A stretch of 44,874 nt of DNA from an uncultured Mediterraneibacter sp. (GCA_944377745.1 CALWFV010000027.1:1-44874), one strand, 5' to 3'. Shown: positions 6,293-15,399, counted from the first letter of the stretch. A program made the numbers and translations. Notes: a model not told the origin generated them from the letters alone.

Positions 6293-7213
6293 ATGGAATT
6301 CTGGCTGTGCGCCGTGATCGGCATTCTCATTATTGTCATACTGCTGCTGACCGTCAAGGTCTTTCTTCTGCAAAAGTCCGCAGATGAGATCAGAGAAGAG
6401 TTCGCTCTCAGGCTCACCGCCGATACCAACACTCTGATCGGAATCTCAAGCCGTGACAGGCATATGAGAAAGCTTGCAAAAGAAATTAATACAGAGCTGA
6501 ACAAACTGAAAAAAGACCGCCACCGTTTCCAGCAGGGCGATCTGGAGTTAAAAGAAGCTGTGACGAATATTTCCCACGATCTGCGCACACCGCTGACGGC
6601 CATCTTTGGTTATCTTGATCTTTTGGAAAAAGAGAATAACACCGGGGACGCCCGCCGGTATATCCGGATCATCCGGGAACGGGCGGAGGCTCTGAAGCAG
6701 CTCACGGAAGAGCTGTTCCGCTATTCCGTGCTGACCACAGCATCGAACGGCATGCCTGCCGAACCGCTGGTCCTGAACCGTCTTCTTGAGGAAAGCATCT
6801 CCGCTTACTACGGAGCGCTGAAGCAGAACCGGATCACTCCCCGGATCGATCTGCCCGAAACAGAAGTAAAACGTATGCTTAACCTGAACGCCTGCTCCAG
6901 GATCTTCGGGAATCTGCTCAGCAACGCCATAAAATACAGCGACGGCGACCTGGACATCACTCTGAAGGAAAGCGGGGAGATCATCTTCTCCAACCATACA
7001 TCTCAACTGGATGAGGTCCGGGCCGGCCGCCTGTTTGACCGGTTCTATACTGTGGAGACCGCTTCCGCCGGTTCCACCGGGCTGGGGCTCTCCATTGCCC
7101 GGGTGCTGACCGAACAGATGGGCGGGACTATTGATGCAGATTATAAGGATCATGTCCTGTCTGTCCGCCTCCTTTTTCCTGACGCCGACCCGCCCGGGAG
7201 TTCTGAGTCCTGA
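6293..7213 (+). CDS. Sensor histidine kinase of the ABC exporter system
   Basis: 306 residues with a single N-terminal membrane helix (about 4-26), no extracellular domain, a coiled linker, H-box ISHDLRTPL (His95), N-box GNLLSNAIKYS, and G-box STGLGLSIA. Kinases with almost no sensor domain and adjacent ABC genes usually sense through the transporter. CGGAGG lies 9 bases before the ATG. The final codons run into a hairpin (7193-7222) that may end the operon. Confidence 0.92.
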   Translation: MEFWLCAVIGILIIVILLLTVKVFLLQKSADEIREEFALRLTADTNTLIGISSRDRHMRKLAKEINTELNKLKKDRHRFQQGDLELKEAVTNISHDLRTPLTAIFGYLDLLEKENNTGDARRYIRIIRERAEALKQLTEELFRYSVLTTASNGMPAEPLVLNRLLEESISAYYGALKQNRITPRIDLPETEVKRMLNLNACSRIFGNLLSNAIKYSDGDLDITLKESGEIIFSNHTSQLDEVRAGRLFDRFYTVETASAGSTGLGLSIARVLTEQMGGTIDADYKDHVLSVRLLFPDADPPGSSES

Positions 7214-7222
7214 ACTCCCGGG
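7193..7222 (+). terminator. Hairpin at the end of the kinase gene
   Basis: CCCGGGAGTTC (7193-7203) pairs with 7212-7222 around 8 bases, 11 perfect GC-rich base pairs overlapping the stop codon. No T run follows, so it may be a weak or factor-dependent terminator or a 3' stabiliser. ACTCCCGGG recurs once more at 7249-7257. Confidence 0.45.
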
Positions 7223-7265
7223 ACATGATCTTGTATCAATCCTGTCCAACTCCCGGGCTGATCTT

Positions 7266-7949
7266 TCAGGATTCCTCTCCGGTGTCCTGTATCAGCAGGG
7301 CATCCAGCTCTTTCATGCCGTCGCCGTCGATCTCATAGTCTCCGCTTTCATTCTTTCTCACATGGAGCGTCACATTCTTTGCCTCCCCGTACATCATCCC
7401 GTCATTTATCCCATCTGAGAGCACCTCATAATAGATCTTATAAACCTGTGCCTGCATCTCTTCATCTGTAGGCATCTCTGCCCCGCCCATCACACTGTCC
7501 GTCACCTGGTCCGCATACTCCTGGGCTTTCTGGCGAAATGTCTCATATGTATCTGTAAAGAGCGTCAGTGGCTTCACCTTGACCGGGACACTGTAACTTC
7601 CATCCTCCTCATGTACCGCCTCCCCGACCGTATAGCTGACGTGTCCCGCAAGCTGTGCGAAGAGTTCCCTGTATTTTGGCTTCAGATCCTCCGGCATAGG
7701 GGAAGAGGCGAACTGTTCCATGGTGGCGTCCAGATTGTCCTCAAAGATCTGCCCTGCCTCTTCTTCTGATACTCCTGTGATCTCCACATAATCTTCTGTC
7801 TGTTTTTTATACGATGCATCCAGCACCGCCTGCACATATCTTACCGGATCGAACCGGTTCATATACATCCATGCCCCGATCAGCGCAGCAGCGGCAAGTA
7901 CGATCAGCACAGCCGCCGTGATCATGATCTTTTTCTTCTTTTCTGTCAT
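7266..7949 (-). CDS. Membrane-anchored protein of unknown function
   Basis: 227 residues. A basic start (MTEKKKK) is followed by one hydrophobic helix (about 8-28) and a predicted extracytoplasmic domain of about 195 residues that is acidic and mostly helical, with EITGVSEEEAGQIF, a central beta-rich section and a C-terminal DYEIDGDGMKELDALL. This resembles the DUF5105-type proteins of Lachnospiraceae, but I cannot name a family with certainty. AGGAAGGA precedes the ATG. It converges with the kinase gene (stops 52 bases apart) and has tandem 30-bp repeats in its upstream region. Confidence 0.75.
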   Translation of the reverse strand: MTEKKKKIMITAAVLIVLAAAALIGAWMYMNRFDPVRYVQAVLDASYKKQTEDYVEITGVSEEEAGQIFEDNLDATMEQFASSPMPEDLKPKYRELFAQLAGHVSYTVGEAVHEEDGSYSVPVKVKPLTLFTDTYETFRQKAQEYADQVTDSVMGGAEMPTDEEMQAQVYKIYYEVLSDGINDGMMYGEAKNVTLHVRKNESGDYEIDGDGMKELDALLIQDTGEES

Positions 7950-7982
7950 CTGTCCTTCCTCCTCTTTTCCGTTTCCGGCACA

Positions 7983-8060
7983 CTATACCGTAAGCGATCA
8001 CCGGCGCAGTCAGTATACCGTACACGATCGCCGGCGCAGTCAGTATACCGTGCGCGATCA
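7983..8060. repeat. Two and a half tandem copies of a 30-bp repeat
   Basis: Units at 7983-8012, 8013-8042 and a partial third at 8043-8060 share GTATACCGTA-N2-CGATC and CCGGCGCAGTCA. The array lies just upstream of the membrane protein gene (start 7949), in its leader or promoter. Copies differ by a few bases. No spacer structure is present, so it is not a CRISPR. Confidence 0.8.
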
Positions 8061-8129
8061 TTGTATCATCAGTGTACTGAGAAAAATGGAGAAGCGTGTC
8101 GGACAGCGATACAGATATTTGTGTATAGA

Positions 8130-8161
8130 GACAGGGAGAAGATCTGCATCTCCTCCCTGTC
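8130..8161 (-). terminator. Terminator downstream of the cytidylate-kinase-like gene
   Basis: GACAGGGAG (8130-8138) pairs with CTCCCTGTC (8153-8161); internal bases extend the stem. On the minus strand it is followed by TCTCTAT. It lies about 75 bases after the end of the liv/kinase transcript. Confidence 0.5.
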
Positions 8162-8236
8162 CGTTTCAGTCATGTATTCAGTTTCTTAAGACGTACTTTT
8201 CTTCATCCGCAAACGCTTTTCTGTCTCTCAGCATTC

Positions 8237-8860
8237 TTACTGGTCAAACCGGATCCTGATATAGGACTTGATCTCTTCCACACACTTCTGAAATCCCAGC
8301 TTGCCGCTGTTCAGGCACAGATCGTAGTTTCTCGCATCCGCCCACTCGTGCCCGGTATGGTATCTGTAGAAATCCCCCCGGTAATTATCAGTCTTCTCGA
8401 TGTACTTCTGCATCTCTTTTTCATCCATGCTGTGGCGCTCCGTAGCACGGTCCAGGCAGAACTTCTTGTCCGCATGGACGAAGACGCTGACTACATTCGG
8501 ATAGTCTTTCAGGATATAATCCGCGCATCTTCCGATGATCACGCAGGATTCCTTTGCGGCAAGTTCCTTGATAACCTTTGCCTGGTAATTGAACAGGTTG
8601 TCGTCAGAGACAAAATCCCGGTCTTCCGGCGGAAGCAGTTCTCCGCCGTAAGGACGGCTCAGTATCCTGAACCATCCCGCATGGCGGATCTTCTCGTCCG
8701 ACATGCCGAACAGGCTCTCGTTGATCCCGCTGTCCTCGGATGCCATGCGCAGGATCTCTCTGCTGTAGCAGTTGATCCCCAGGTCCTTTGCGAGCATGGC
8801 GCCGATGGTCTTTCCGCCGCTTCCGTACTGTCTTGATACCGTGATAACGATGTTCTTCAT
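8237..8860 (-). CDS. Cytidylate kinase-like family protein
   Basis: 207 residues matching the 'cytidylate kinase-like' P-loop family (AAA_26) that is widespread in Clostridia. ITVSRQYGSGGKTIG is the P-loop region, FNYQAKVIKELAAKESCVIIGRCADY the central helix and strand, and RATERHSMDEKEMQKYIEKTDNYRGDFY the lid-like helices. It is not the housekeeping Cmk; its substrate is not known. It starts 15 bases after livF with AAGGGGG as ribosome binding site and is probably the last gene of the livHMGF transcript. Confidence 0.88.
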   Translation of the reverse strand: MKNIVITVSRQYGSGGKTIGAMLAKDLGINCYSREILRMASEDSGINESLFGMSDEKIRHAGWFRILSRPYGGELLPPEDRDFVSDDNLFNYQAKVIKELAAKESCVIIGRCADYILKDYPNVVSVFVHADKKFCLDRATERHSMDEKEMQKYIEKTDNYRGDFYRYHTGHEWADARNYDLCLNSGKLGFQKCVEEIKSYIRIRFDQ

Positions 8861-8874
8861 AGTGATACGCCCCC

Positions 8875-9585
8875 TTACTCGCCCAGATAAGCTTTCTTGA
8901 TCGAATCGTCCTCAAGCAGATCTTTCGCCTTTCCTTCCAGGACGATGTTTCCGGTTTCAAGGACATATGCCCTGTCAGCGATAGACAGCGCCTTTTTCGC
9001 GTTCTGCTCCACCAGGAGGACCGTAGTCCCGCTCTCGCTCACCGCCTGGATGATATCAAAGATCTCATTTACCAGGATCGGGGAGAGACCCATAGACGGC
9101 TCGTCCATCAGGATGATCTTCGGCTTCGACATCAGCGCTCTTCCCATTGCCAGCATCTGCTGTTCCCCGCCGCTCAATGTCCCCGCCATCTGGTTCTTTC
9201 TCTCTTCCAGACGGGGAAATCTCTTATATACATTGGCAAGACTCTCTTCGATCTCGCCCCTGTCCTTCCTGGTGTATGCGCCCATCTTCAGATTTTCATA
9301 AACGCTCAGTTCCGCGAAAACCCTTCTTCCCTCCGGCACATGCGCCATTCCCATGGACACGATCTTGTGCGCCGGCACTCTGGTGATATCTTTTCCTTCG
9401 AAAATGACCTGCCCCTTCTTCGGAGAGAGCAGTCCTGTGACCGTGTGCAGGATCGTGGTCTTCCCGGCTCCGTTGGCGCCGATCAGCGCGATGACCTCAC
9501 CCTGGTTTACCTCGAAGGATACGCCTTTGATCGCCTGGATGACTCCGTAATATACTTCCAAATCTTTTACTTCAAGCATTGCCAT
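8875..9585 (-). CDS. livF: Branched-chain amino acid-type ABC transporter ATPase LivF
   Basis: 236 residues, the usual LivF length. Walker A GANGAGKTT, signature LSGGEQQMLAMGRALM, Walker B KIILMDEPSMGLSP, and the typical LivF C-terminus (ALSIADRAYVLETGNIVLEG). It pairs with LivG as the two cytosolic ATPases. AGGAGG precedes the ATG, and it starts 12 bases after the livG stop. Substrate range of this family covers branched-chain amino acids, other amino acids, amides and urea; the sequence does not decide among them. Confidence 0.95.
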   Translation of the reverse strand: MAMLEVKDLEVYYGVIQAIKGVSFEVNQGEVIALIGANGAGKTTILHTVTGLLSPKKGQVIFEGKDITRVPAHKIVSMGMAHVPEGRRVFAELSVYENLKMGAYTRKDRGEIEESLANVYKRFPRLEERKNQMAGTLSGGEQQMLAMGRALMSKPKIILMDEPSMGLSPILVNEIFDIIQAVSESGTTVLLVEQNAKKALSIADRAYVLETGNIVLEGKAKDLLEDDSIKKAYLGE

Positions 9586-9597
9586 AGCCGTTTCCTC

Positions 9598-10359
9598 CTA
9601 CTCTCCAAGATATGCCGTGATGACCTGCGGGTCGTTGAGCACAGACGCCGTATCACCCTGGGCGAGCACCTCGCCGAAGTTCAGCACTGTCAGTTTCTCG
9701 CAGATCCCGCTGACCAGCTTCATGTCATGCTCGATCAGAAGGATGGTCATATGGAACTTTTCTCTCACAAACTGGATCATCTCCATCAGTTCCCCTGTCT
9801 CGTTAGGGTTCATTCCCGCCGCCGGCTCATCCAGGAGCAGAAGCTTCGGCTCCGTCGCCAGCGCTCTTGCGATCTCCAGCCTTCTCTGCTGTCCGTAAGG
9901 AAGGTTTGACGCAAGATAATCCGCGTGGTCCGCAAGGTCAAATACCTTTAAGAGCTCCATTGCCTGCTCGTTCATCTCTTTTTCCACTTTCCGGTATCCG
10001 TGAAGTCTTAAGATCCCCTCTATCGTTGAGTAGTGGTGCTTGTTGTGGAGCCCCACCTTGACATTGTCAAGGACGCTCAGCTTTGAGAACAGGCGGATAT
10101 TCTGGAATGTCCTGGCGATCCCCGCCTTGCTGATATCGATGGTCTTCTTTCCCGTGATATCCTGTCCGTCCAGGATCACCTTTCCCGCATCGGGTTTATA
10201 TACTCCCGTCAGGAGGTTGAACACGGTTGTCTTCCCGGCGCCGTTTGGTCCGATCAGTCCGTAGAGCTGTTCCTTTTCGATGGAAATGTCAAAGCCGTTC
10301 ACGGCTCTCAGCCCCCCGAATGAAATTCCCAGATTTTTCACATCCAGTAATGCAGCCAT
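9598..10359 (-). CDS. livG: Branched-chain amino acid-type ABC transporter ATPase LivG
   Basis: 253 residues. Walker A GPNGAGKTTVFNLLTGVY, the LivG insert KTIDISKAGIARTFQNIRLF, signature LPYGQQRRLEIARAL, Walker B LLLLDEPAAGMNP. I start at the ATG at 10359 (MAALLDVKNLG), which shares one base with the livM stop codon (TAATG) and has AGGAGG 10 bases upstream; the longer frame has no such signal. Together with LivF it drives transport through LivH/LivM. Confidence 0.95.
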   Translation of the reverse strand: MAALLDVKNLGISFGGLRAVNGFDISIEKEQLYGLIGPNGAGKTTVFNLLTGVYKPDAGKVILDGQDITGKKTIDISKAGIARTFQNIRLFSKLSVLDNVKVGLHNKHHYSTIEGILRLHGYRKVEKEMNEQAMELLKVFDLADHADYLASNLPYGQQRRLEIARALATEPKLLLLDEPAAGMNPNETGELMEMIQFVREKFHMTILLIEHDMKLVSGICEKLTVLNFGEVLAQGDTASVLNDPQVITAYLGE

Positions 10360-11438
10360 TATTTTACAGCCTCCTTTTTCTTCTTTCCGAAGGAAAGGTA
10401 TTTTTCTCTCCACTCAATGGACTTGGGAGCCCAGTTGAAGAGCATCATAAGGATCAAAACGATCGCATAGATCAGCATACGGTAGTCGGAAAGTCCTCTG
10501 AGCATCTCCGGAAGGAGCGTCAGGATAACCGCCGCGATCATAGATCCCCTGATATTTCCGATACCGCCGAGAACAACGAATACAAGGATATTGATGGACA
10601 TGTTGTATCCGAAGTTGTTCGTGTTCGCAGTCAGCGTGGAAAGGTTATGGGCATACAGCACGCCCGCCCCTCCCGCAAGGGCTGCAGATATGGTAAACGC
10701 CATCAGTTTGTATTTTGTGATATTGATCCCCACGGACTCCGCCGCGATGCGGTTGTCGCGGATCGCCATGATCGCGCGCCCGTCGCGGGAATTGACCAGG
10801 TTGATCACGATGAACAGTGTGATCAGGATCAGGACCACTCCGATAAAAAAGGTAGAATCCTGGGGCGTACCCGTGATCCCCTGGGGACCGTTTACGATAA
10901 CTTCCCCGTCCAGTTCCATGTTCAGGTCCATGACGTCCTTTGTGGAGAAGTGGAATCCGTTGGCGTCCTTTCCGATGAAGACCACATTGACCAGGTTCTT
11001 GATGATCTCGCCGAACGCCAGCGTAACGATAGCCAGGTAGTCGCCTTTCAGACGGAGAACCGGGATCCCGATGATGATCCCGAACACCGCTGCAACGGCG
11101 ATCCCGATCAGAAGGGCAAGGATGAAACGCAGCGTTCCGTTTTCGATCACATCTTTCATGCATTTGGAGAAAAATGCGCTGGAAAACGCCCCTGCGCACA
11201 TGAAGCCCGCATGTCCCAGGCTCAGCTCGCCCAGGATACCGACCACAAGGTTCAGCGAAACGGCAAGGATGATATAGATGCACAGCGGCACCATCAGTCC
11301 TTCCAGAAGGCTGGAGATGCTTCCCGTGCTGATCAGCGTCTGCATCACGAGAAACGCCACGATAACGATCCCGTAAGTGATCAGGTTGCTCTTTGTATTT
11401 TTGTTCATATTCTTTATCTTTTTCATCCTGTCTCTCAC
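10359..11438 (-). CDS. livM: Branched-chain amino acid-type ABC permease LivM
   Basis: 359 residues with about ten membrane segments. The GELSLGHAGFMCAGAFSSA and RDNRIAAESVGINITKYKLMAF stretches are LivM signatures, the latter being the ATPase-coupling loop. The start is a GTG directly after the livH stop codon (TAGGTG), with AGGAG inside the end of livH; an ATG four codons later lacks its own ribosome binding site. The cytosolic tail is lysine-rich (KKKKEAVK). Confidence 0.95.
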   Translation of the reverse strand: MRDRMKKIKNMNKNTKSNLITYGIVIVAFLVMQTLISTGSISSLLEGLMVPLCIYIILAVSLNLVVGILGELSLGHAGFMCAGAFSSAFFSKCMKDVIENGTLRFILALLIGIAVAAVFGIIIGIPVLRLKGDYLAIVTLAFGEIIKNLVNVVFIGKDANGFHFSTKDVMDLNMELDGEVIVNGPQGITGTPQDSTFFIGVVLILITLFIVINLVNSRDGRAIMAIRDNRIAAESVGINITKYKLMAFTISAALAGGAGVLYAHNLSTLTANTNNFGYNMSINILVFVVLGGIGNIRGSMIAAVILTLLPEMLRGLSDYRMLIYAIVLILMMLFNWAPKSIEWREKYLSFGKKKKEAVK

Positions 11439-12323
11439 CTACACTTTCTCCTGAATCTGTTTTCCGAGTATACCTGTAGGCTTCACGAGGAGCACGATGA
11501 TCAGAACGGCAAACACCAGAGCGTCCGCCATCTGTGAAGAGATATAGGCTCTTCCCAGGATCTCGATGATCCCCAGGAGAAGTCCTCCGATGAAGGCTCC
11601 CTGGATCGAGCCGATCCCGCCGAATACTGCCGCGACGAAGGCTTTGATACCGGGCATCGCTCCGGTATACGGAGTCAGGCTCGGATAAGCGGAACAGAGA
11701 AGCACGCCTGCGACCGCCGCCAGCGCGGAACCGATGGCAAAGGTCAGGGCGATCGTTCCGTTCACGTTGATCCCCATAAGCTGCGCGGCTCCCTTATCCT
11801 CGGAGACTGCACGCATTGCCTGACCCGGCTTTGACTTCTGCACGAAAGTCACCAGCACTGCCATGATAATGATGCACACCACGATCGTCACGATGGTCAC
11901 GCCTGAAATGCTCATGGCGCCGTCCGCCAGAGTAACGCCTTTCCATTCGATCACCGAACTGAAGGTCTGGGTATTTGCCCCGAAGATCAGAAGCGCCAGG
12001 TTCTGCAGGAGATAGCTGACGCCGATGGCGGTGATCAGGACAGCCAGCGAGGAGGATGCATTCCTCAGTGGTTTGTAGGCGATCCTCTCGATCAGGACGC
12101 CGAGCACAGTACATCCCACTACTGCCGCGAGCACGGCGGCAAAGGGCGGCAGACCTGCCTGGGTCATACTCATCAGGGCGATGTAGGCGCCTACCATGAT
12201 AATGTCTCCATGAGCGAAGTTCAGCATCTTCGCTATTCCGTACACCATGGTGTATCCCAGGGCAATGATCGCATACACACTTCCAAGACTCAATCCGTTA
12301 ATTAAATACGATATAAAGCTCAT
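11439..12323 (-). CDS. livH: Branched-chain amino acid-type ABC permease LivH
   Basis: 294 residues, about eight membrane segments, with ALGYTMVYGIAKMLNFAHGDIIM near the start and AVSEDKGAAQLMGINVNGTIALTFA as coupling loop, both characteristic of LivH. The ATG at 12323 is 9 bases from GAGAGGGA; an ATG two codons earlier is too close. It is the first gene of the livHMGF-kinase transcript, with promoter TTGCAA-N18-TATAAT. The binding protein gene is not here but at 30.3 kb. Confidence 0.94.
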   Translation of the reverse strand: MSFISYLINGLSLGSVYAIIALGYTMVYGIAKMLNFAHGDIIMVGAYIALMSMTQAGLPPFAAVLAAVVGCTVLGVLIERIAYKPLRNASSSLAVLITAIGVSYLLQNLALLIFGANTQTFSSVIEWKGVTLADGAMSISGVTIVTIVVCIIIMAVLVTFVQKSKPGQAMRAVSEDKGAAQLMGINVNGTIALTFAIGSALAAVAGVLLCSAYPSLTPYTGAMPGIKAFVAAVFGGIGSIQGAFIGGLLLGIIEILGRAYISSQMADALVFAVLIIVLLVKPTGILGKQIQEKV

Positions 12324-12370
12324 AATCATTCCCTCTCATCTATATTGTATAGGTTTTCGAATATCAGCTA

Positions 12371-12400
12371 ATTATAGCATACTCCCGTTGTGCCTTGCAA
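12371..12400 (-). promoter_or_regulatory. Promoter of the livHMGF operon
   Basis: On the minus strand, TTGCAA (12400-12395), 18-bp spacer, TATAAT (12376-12371), 48 bases before the livH start. Confidence 0.7.
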
Positions 12401-12445
12401 TAAAAAAAACGAGTCCGCTCGGTTTTTATCCGCCATGCGGGAAAG

Positions 12446-12493
12446 AAAAAGCACTGATGGAAGAGTAACCGAATCTCTCCCGGCAGTGCTTTT
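12446..12493 (-). terminator. Terminator of the TRAP transporter transcript
   Basis: AAAAGCACTG and CAGTGCTTTT form a 10-bp stem, with TTTTTCTTTCC following on the minus strand, about 80 bases after the dctP stop. A second short hairpin with a run of eight T (12402-12425, minus) lies just beyond and may back it up. Confidence 0.7.
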
Positions 12494-12571
12494 ATCCGCT
12501 AAAACATTTTTAAGCTACTTTTGAATAATCAATAACCGAAATTTCCTGTAATTTCTTCTTGGCATCATTAA

Positions 12572-13588
12572 CTATTCATTCCCGGTATACAGCCGGTAGA
12601 TCTCCGAATCCACAACCTCCTGTATCTCCTCATACACCGGCTCACTCGCCCGGATCATCTCCTCCCGCACAGAGTCGTCCAGCGTGATGATCTCGGTCCC
12701 GCTGTCCCGGATTGTCTGAATCCTGTCGTCGATCCTCTCATCGGACTGCTCTCTCGCGTATCCCTTTGCGACCTCCTCCGCCTCGATCAGGATCTGCTGA
12801 TCTTCCTCCGGAAGATCTTTAAAGAAATCCTTGCTCACCACAAGGGAGATAAGGTGCGGCACATGATTCGTCTCGACGATATAGTCCTGCTGTTCATAGA
12901 GCCGGTTGGACACGATGACCTCATAGGGGTTCTCCTGAGCGTCAATAGTATGCTGCTGAAGCCCGATATAGACCTCGCTGAAGTTCATCGGCGTCGGGTT
13001 TGCTCCCAACTGCTGCCAGAAGGCGAGCTGATAGGCGTCTTCCATGGTCCGGATCTTCTGTCCTTTAAAATCAGCGAACTCCGTCACCGCCTTGTTCGTG
13101 GACATGACGCGGAACCCCTGATCCGCGTATCCCAAAAGCTCAAATCCTGCTTCCCGATAAGATTCCTGCATCTTTTCCAGGAATTCCGGCTGATCCACCG
13201 TCTCCCGGACCGACTCGATGTCGTTGAAGATACAGGGCGCGTCGAACACTGCCGTATCGTCGATAAAGCTGACCTGGGGCGCCGTGTTCTGGATCACGAA
13301 CGGGATATCCCCGTCATAACAGCTTTCCAGAAGTTCCCGGTCTCCGCCCAGCACACTGTTCGGGTAGACCATGATCTTGATCCGCCCCTCGCTGAGCCGG
13401 TCCACTTCCTCAACGAACTTCTCCGCGTAGATCTGTGTCACCGTATCTTCCGGGCTTGCCGTTCCCAGCGGATAGGCATACCTCTGCTCTCCTTCTTCCC
13501 CGGATGCGCATCCTGTCAGTACTCCGGCAGCCAGCACTGTCCCCGCCGCGAGGAGTGCTGCCGCAGATATATAGTTTTTCCTTCTCAT
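12572..13588 (-). CDS. dctP: TRAP transporter substrate-binding lipoprotein DctP
   Basis: 338 residues. Lipoprotein signal with LTGC, then the DctP fold: TEFADFKGQKIRTMEDAYQ, LGANPTPMNFSEVYIGLQQHTIDAQENPYEVI (the substrate-clamping region with the conserved Asn and Glu) and a charged helical C-terminus. Members bind carboxylates such as C4-dicarboxylates, sugar acids or aromatic acids through an invariant Arg, here in GQKIRTMED. I use the ATG at 13588 with AGGAGG 5 bases upstream. Encoded after dctQ and dctM on one transcript; context suggests a hydroaromatic or other carboxylic acid as substrate. Confidence 0.94.
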   Translation of the reverse strand: MRRKNYISAAALLAAGTVLAAGVLTGCASGEEGEQRYAYPLGTASPEDTVTQIYAEKFVEEVDRLSEGRIKIMVYPNSVLGGDRELLESCYDGDIPFVIQNTAPQVSFIDDTAVFDAPCIFNDIESVRETVDQPEFLEKMQESYREAGFELLGYADQGFRVMSTNKAVTEFADFKGQKIRTMEDAYQLAFWQQLGANPTPMNFSEVYIGLQQHTIDAQENPYEVIVSNRLYEQQDYIVETNHVPHLISLVVSKDFFKDLPEEDQQILIEAEEVAKGYAREQSDERIDDRIQTIRDSGTEIITLDDSVREEMIRASEPVYEEIQEVVDSEIYRLYTGNE

Positions 13589-13616
13589 ATAATCCTCCTT
13601 CTGTGTGTTCCCGCCG

Positions 13617-14906
13617 TCACAGCAGCGCCAGGCTGACCGCCGGAACAAATGTGATGATCAGAAGCGCCACAAGGAAATACAGGATCATAGGCAGCGCATG
13701 CTTCGCAATCTCCATAAGGGGCACTTCGGTAAGCGAACTTGCCACAAACAGGTTGACCCCGATGGGCGGCGTTACAAAACCAATGGCAAGATTTACCACC
13801 ATCATCACACCGAAATGGATCGGGTCCATCCCGATGGATTCCACGATCGGGAGAAGGATCGGCGTCAGGATCAGGATCGCAGGCGTCGTATCCATGACCA
13901 TTCCCACGATCAGCAGGAACCCGTTGATCACCAGGAGCAGGATCACCGGATTTGTAAAGTGTGACAGGATCCATTCACTGATCGCCTGGGGAACCTGCAT
14001 CAGGGTCAGCACTCTTGAGAACGCGATCGCCGCCGCAAGGATAAACAGGATCGGAGCATAAGTGCGTATGGACTCCACAAGGATCGCCCAGATGTCCTTC
14101 ACCTTAATCGTCTTATAGACCAGCATACTGATCAACAGTGCATAGAACACGGAAATAACCGCTGCCTCTGTCGGAGAAGCGATTCCTGTGTAGATGCAGC
14201 CAAGGATGATGACCGGGCTCAGAAGAGCGAACGCGCTGTCCTTCAATACACGGAACAGTCCCCTCTCATGGAGCGCGCCGACTACCACCATCTTCTTTTC
14301 CTGGTCTTCACCGTTTTTCTTGCAGTAGTAGAATGCATAAACCATCAGGAGCCCGCCGATCAGAAGTCCCGGGATGATGCCGGCGATAAACAGGTCGCTG
14401 ACGGAAGCCCCCGAAGCGGACCCGTACATGATGAACGGGATACTGGGCGGTATGATAACTCCCAGTCCTCCTGCCACGGCTACCAGAGCAGTGGTAAATT
14501 TCTTATCGTACCCCATCTCGATCAGGATCGGGATGGTCATGCTTCCTACTGCCGCCACAGTCGCCGGTCCGGAACCGGAGATCGCTCCGTAAAACAGACA
14601 GGTCACGACCACGGCACAGGGCATGCCCGCCGTCCTCTTCCCCATGAAATAGGCAAACACATCAAACAGTTTTCTTGAGATTCCTCCCCGGGCCATGATG
14701 ATCCCGGACAGTACGAACATGGGCACCGCAAGGAGCGGGAAACTGTCAAGTCCTCCCAGCATGGATCGTATCACATAGGTCGCGCTTGCCGTAAACGACG
14801 GATCTACCGCCCCGGGAAGCACAGAAACAATCCCAAGCGAGATGGAGACCGGGATCGCGATGACCAGGCACACGACAAAAATAATAAATAAAACAACAGC
14901 CGACAT
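13617..14906 (-). CDS. dctM: TRAP transporter large permease DctM
   Basis: 429 residues, about twelve membrane segments. GSGPATVAAVGSMTIPIL and the mirrored MDTTPAILILTPILLPIV are the two hairpin motifs of DctM proteins, and NLAIGFVTPPIGVNLFV is a further hallmark. AGGAGG stands 9 bases before the ATG at 14906, which follows the dctQ stop within one base. Sodium-coupled uptake with DctQ and DctP is the family function. Confidence 0.95.
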   Translation of the reverse strand: MSAVVLFIIFVVCLVIAIPVSISLGIVSVLPGAVDPSFTASATYVIRSMLGGLDSFPLLAVPMFVLSGIIMARGGISRKLFDVFAYFMGKRTAGMPCAVVVTCLFYGAISGSGPATVAAVGSMTIPILIEMGYDKKFTTALVAVAGGLGVIIPPSIPFIMYGSASGASVSDLFIAGIIPGLLIGGLLMVYAFYYCKKNGEDQEKKMVVVGALHERGLFRVLKDSAFALLSPVIILGCIYTGIASPTEAAVISVFYALLISMLVYKTIKVKDIWAILVESIRTYAPILFILAAAIAFSRVLTLMQVPQAISEWILSHFTNPVILLLVINGFLLIVGMVMDTTPAILILTPILLPIVESIGMDPIHFGVMMVVNLAIGFVTPPIGVNLFVASSLTEVPLMEIAKHALPMILYFLVALLIITFVPAVSLALL

Positions 14907-14907
14907 C

Positions 14908-15399
14908 TCACTCTCCTCCTTTCCGGCGCACTGAATTGAACTCCGCGATCCACCTCTGAAGTACACGGATCGCAGAAAGGATAAATCCTACCAGGGGCGC
15001 TGCCTGTACATAATACATCGGAATCCCCATAGCCGGACTTGTCTGCCCGTTTGCCACGGCGGACATCAGATATTTCCACGCAAACGGAATCAGATAAAGG
15101 AACAGAATCAGTTCAAACGTGTGGTTTACCACCTTAAACATCGCCTTGCCCCGTTTCGGGAACAATGCGACAAACTGCTCAATCTTGATGGAAATACATT
15201 TCTTTGTACAATAGCTGACACTTAAAAATCCTGCCCAGATAAAAATATATCTGGTCAGCTCCTCGGACCAGGACAGGGAGGCGCCAAGCACATATCTGCA
15301 GAACACCTGCACTCCCATGATCAGAGCCATGGCTGCAAGTGCAGCCACCAGAAGTACCTCTTCCAGATACTCGTCTATCCAGTTTATTGCTTTTTTCAT
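14908..15399 (-). CDS. dctQ: TRAP transporter small permease DctQ
   Basis: 163 residues with four membrane segments and the family pattern VFCRYVLGASLSWSEELTRYIFIWAGF. It is the first gene of the dctQMP set. It lies downstream of the GntP-like gene, separated from it by a terminator-like hairpin (15421-15449) that may lower read-through. Confidence 0.93.
   Translation of the reverse strand: MKKAINWIDEYLEEVLLVAALAAMALIMGVQVFCRYVLGASLSWSEELTRYIFIWAGFLSVSYCTKKCISIKIEQFVALFPKRGKAMFKVVNHTFELILFLYLIPFAWKYLMSAVANGQTSPAMGIPMYYVQAAPLVGFILSAIRVLQRWIAEFNSVRRKGGE

Noticed and set aside
7983-8060. CRISPR array
   Set aside because: The units abut with no spacers, are only two and a half copies, and no cas genes are present.
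7807-8061. 84-residue minus-strand frame with repeated AYGILTAP-like units
   Set aside because: The repetition reflects the 30-bp DNA repeats. The frame overlaps the start of the membrane protein gene and has no ribosome binding site.
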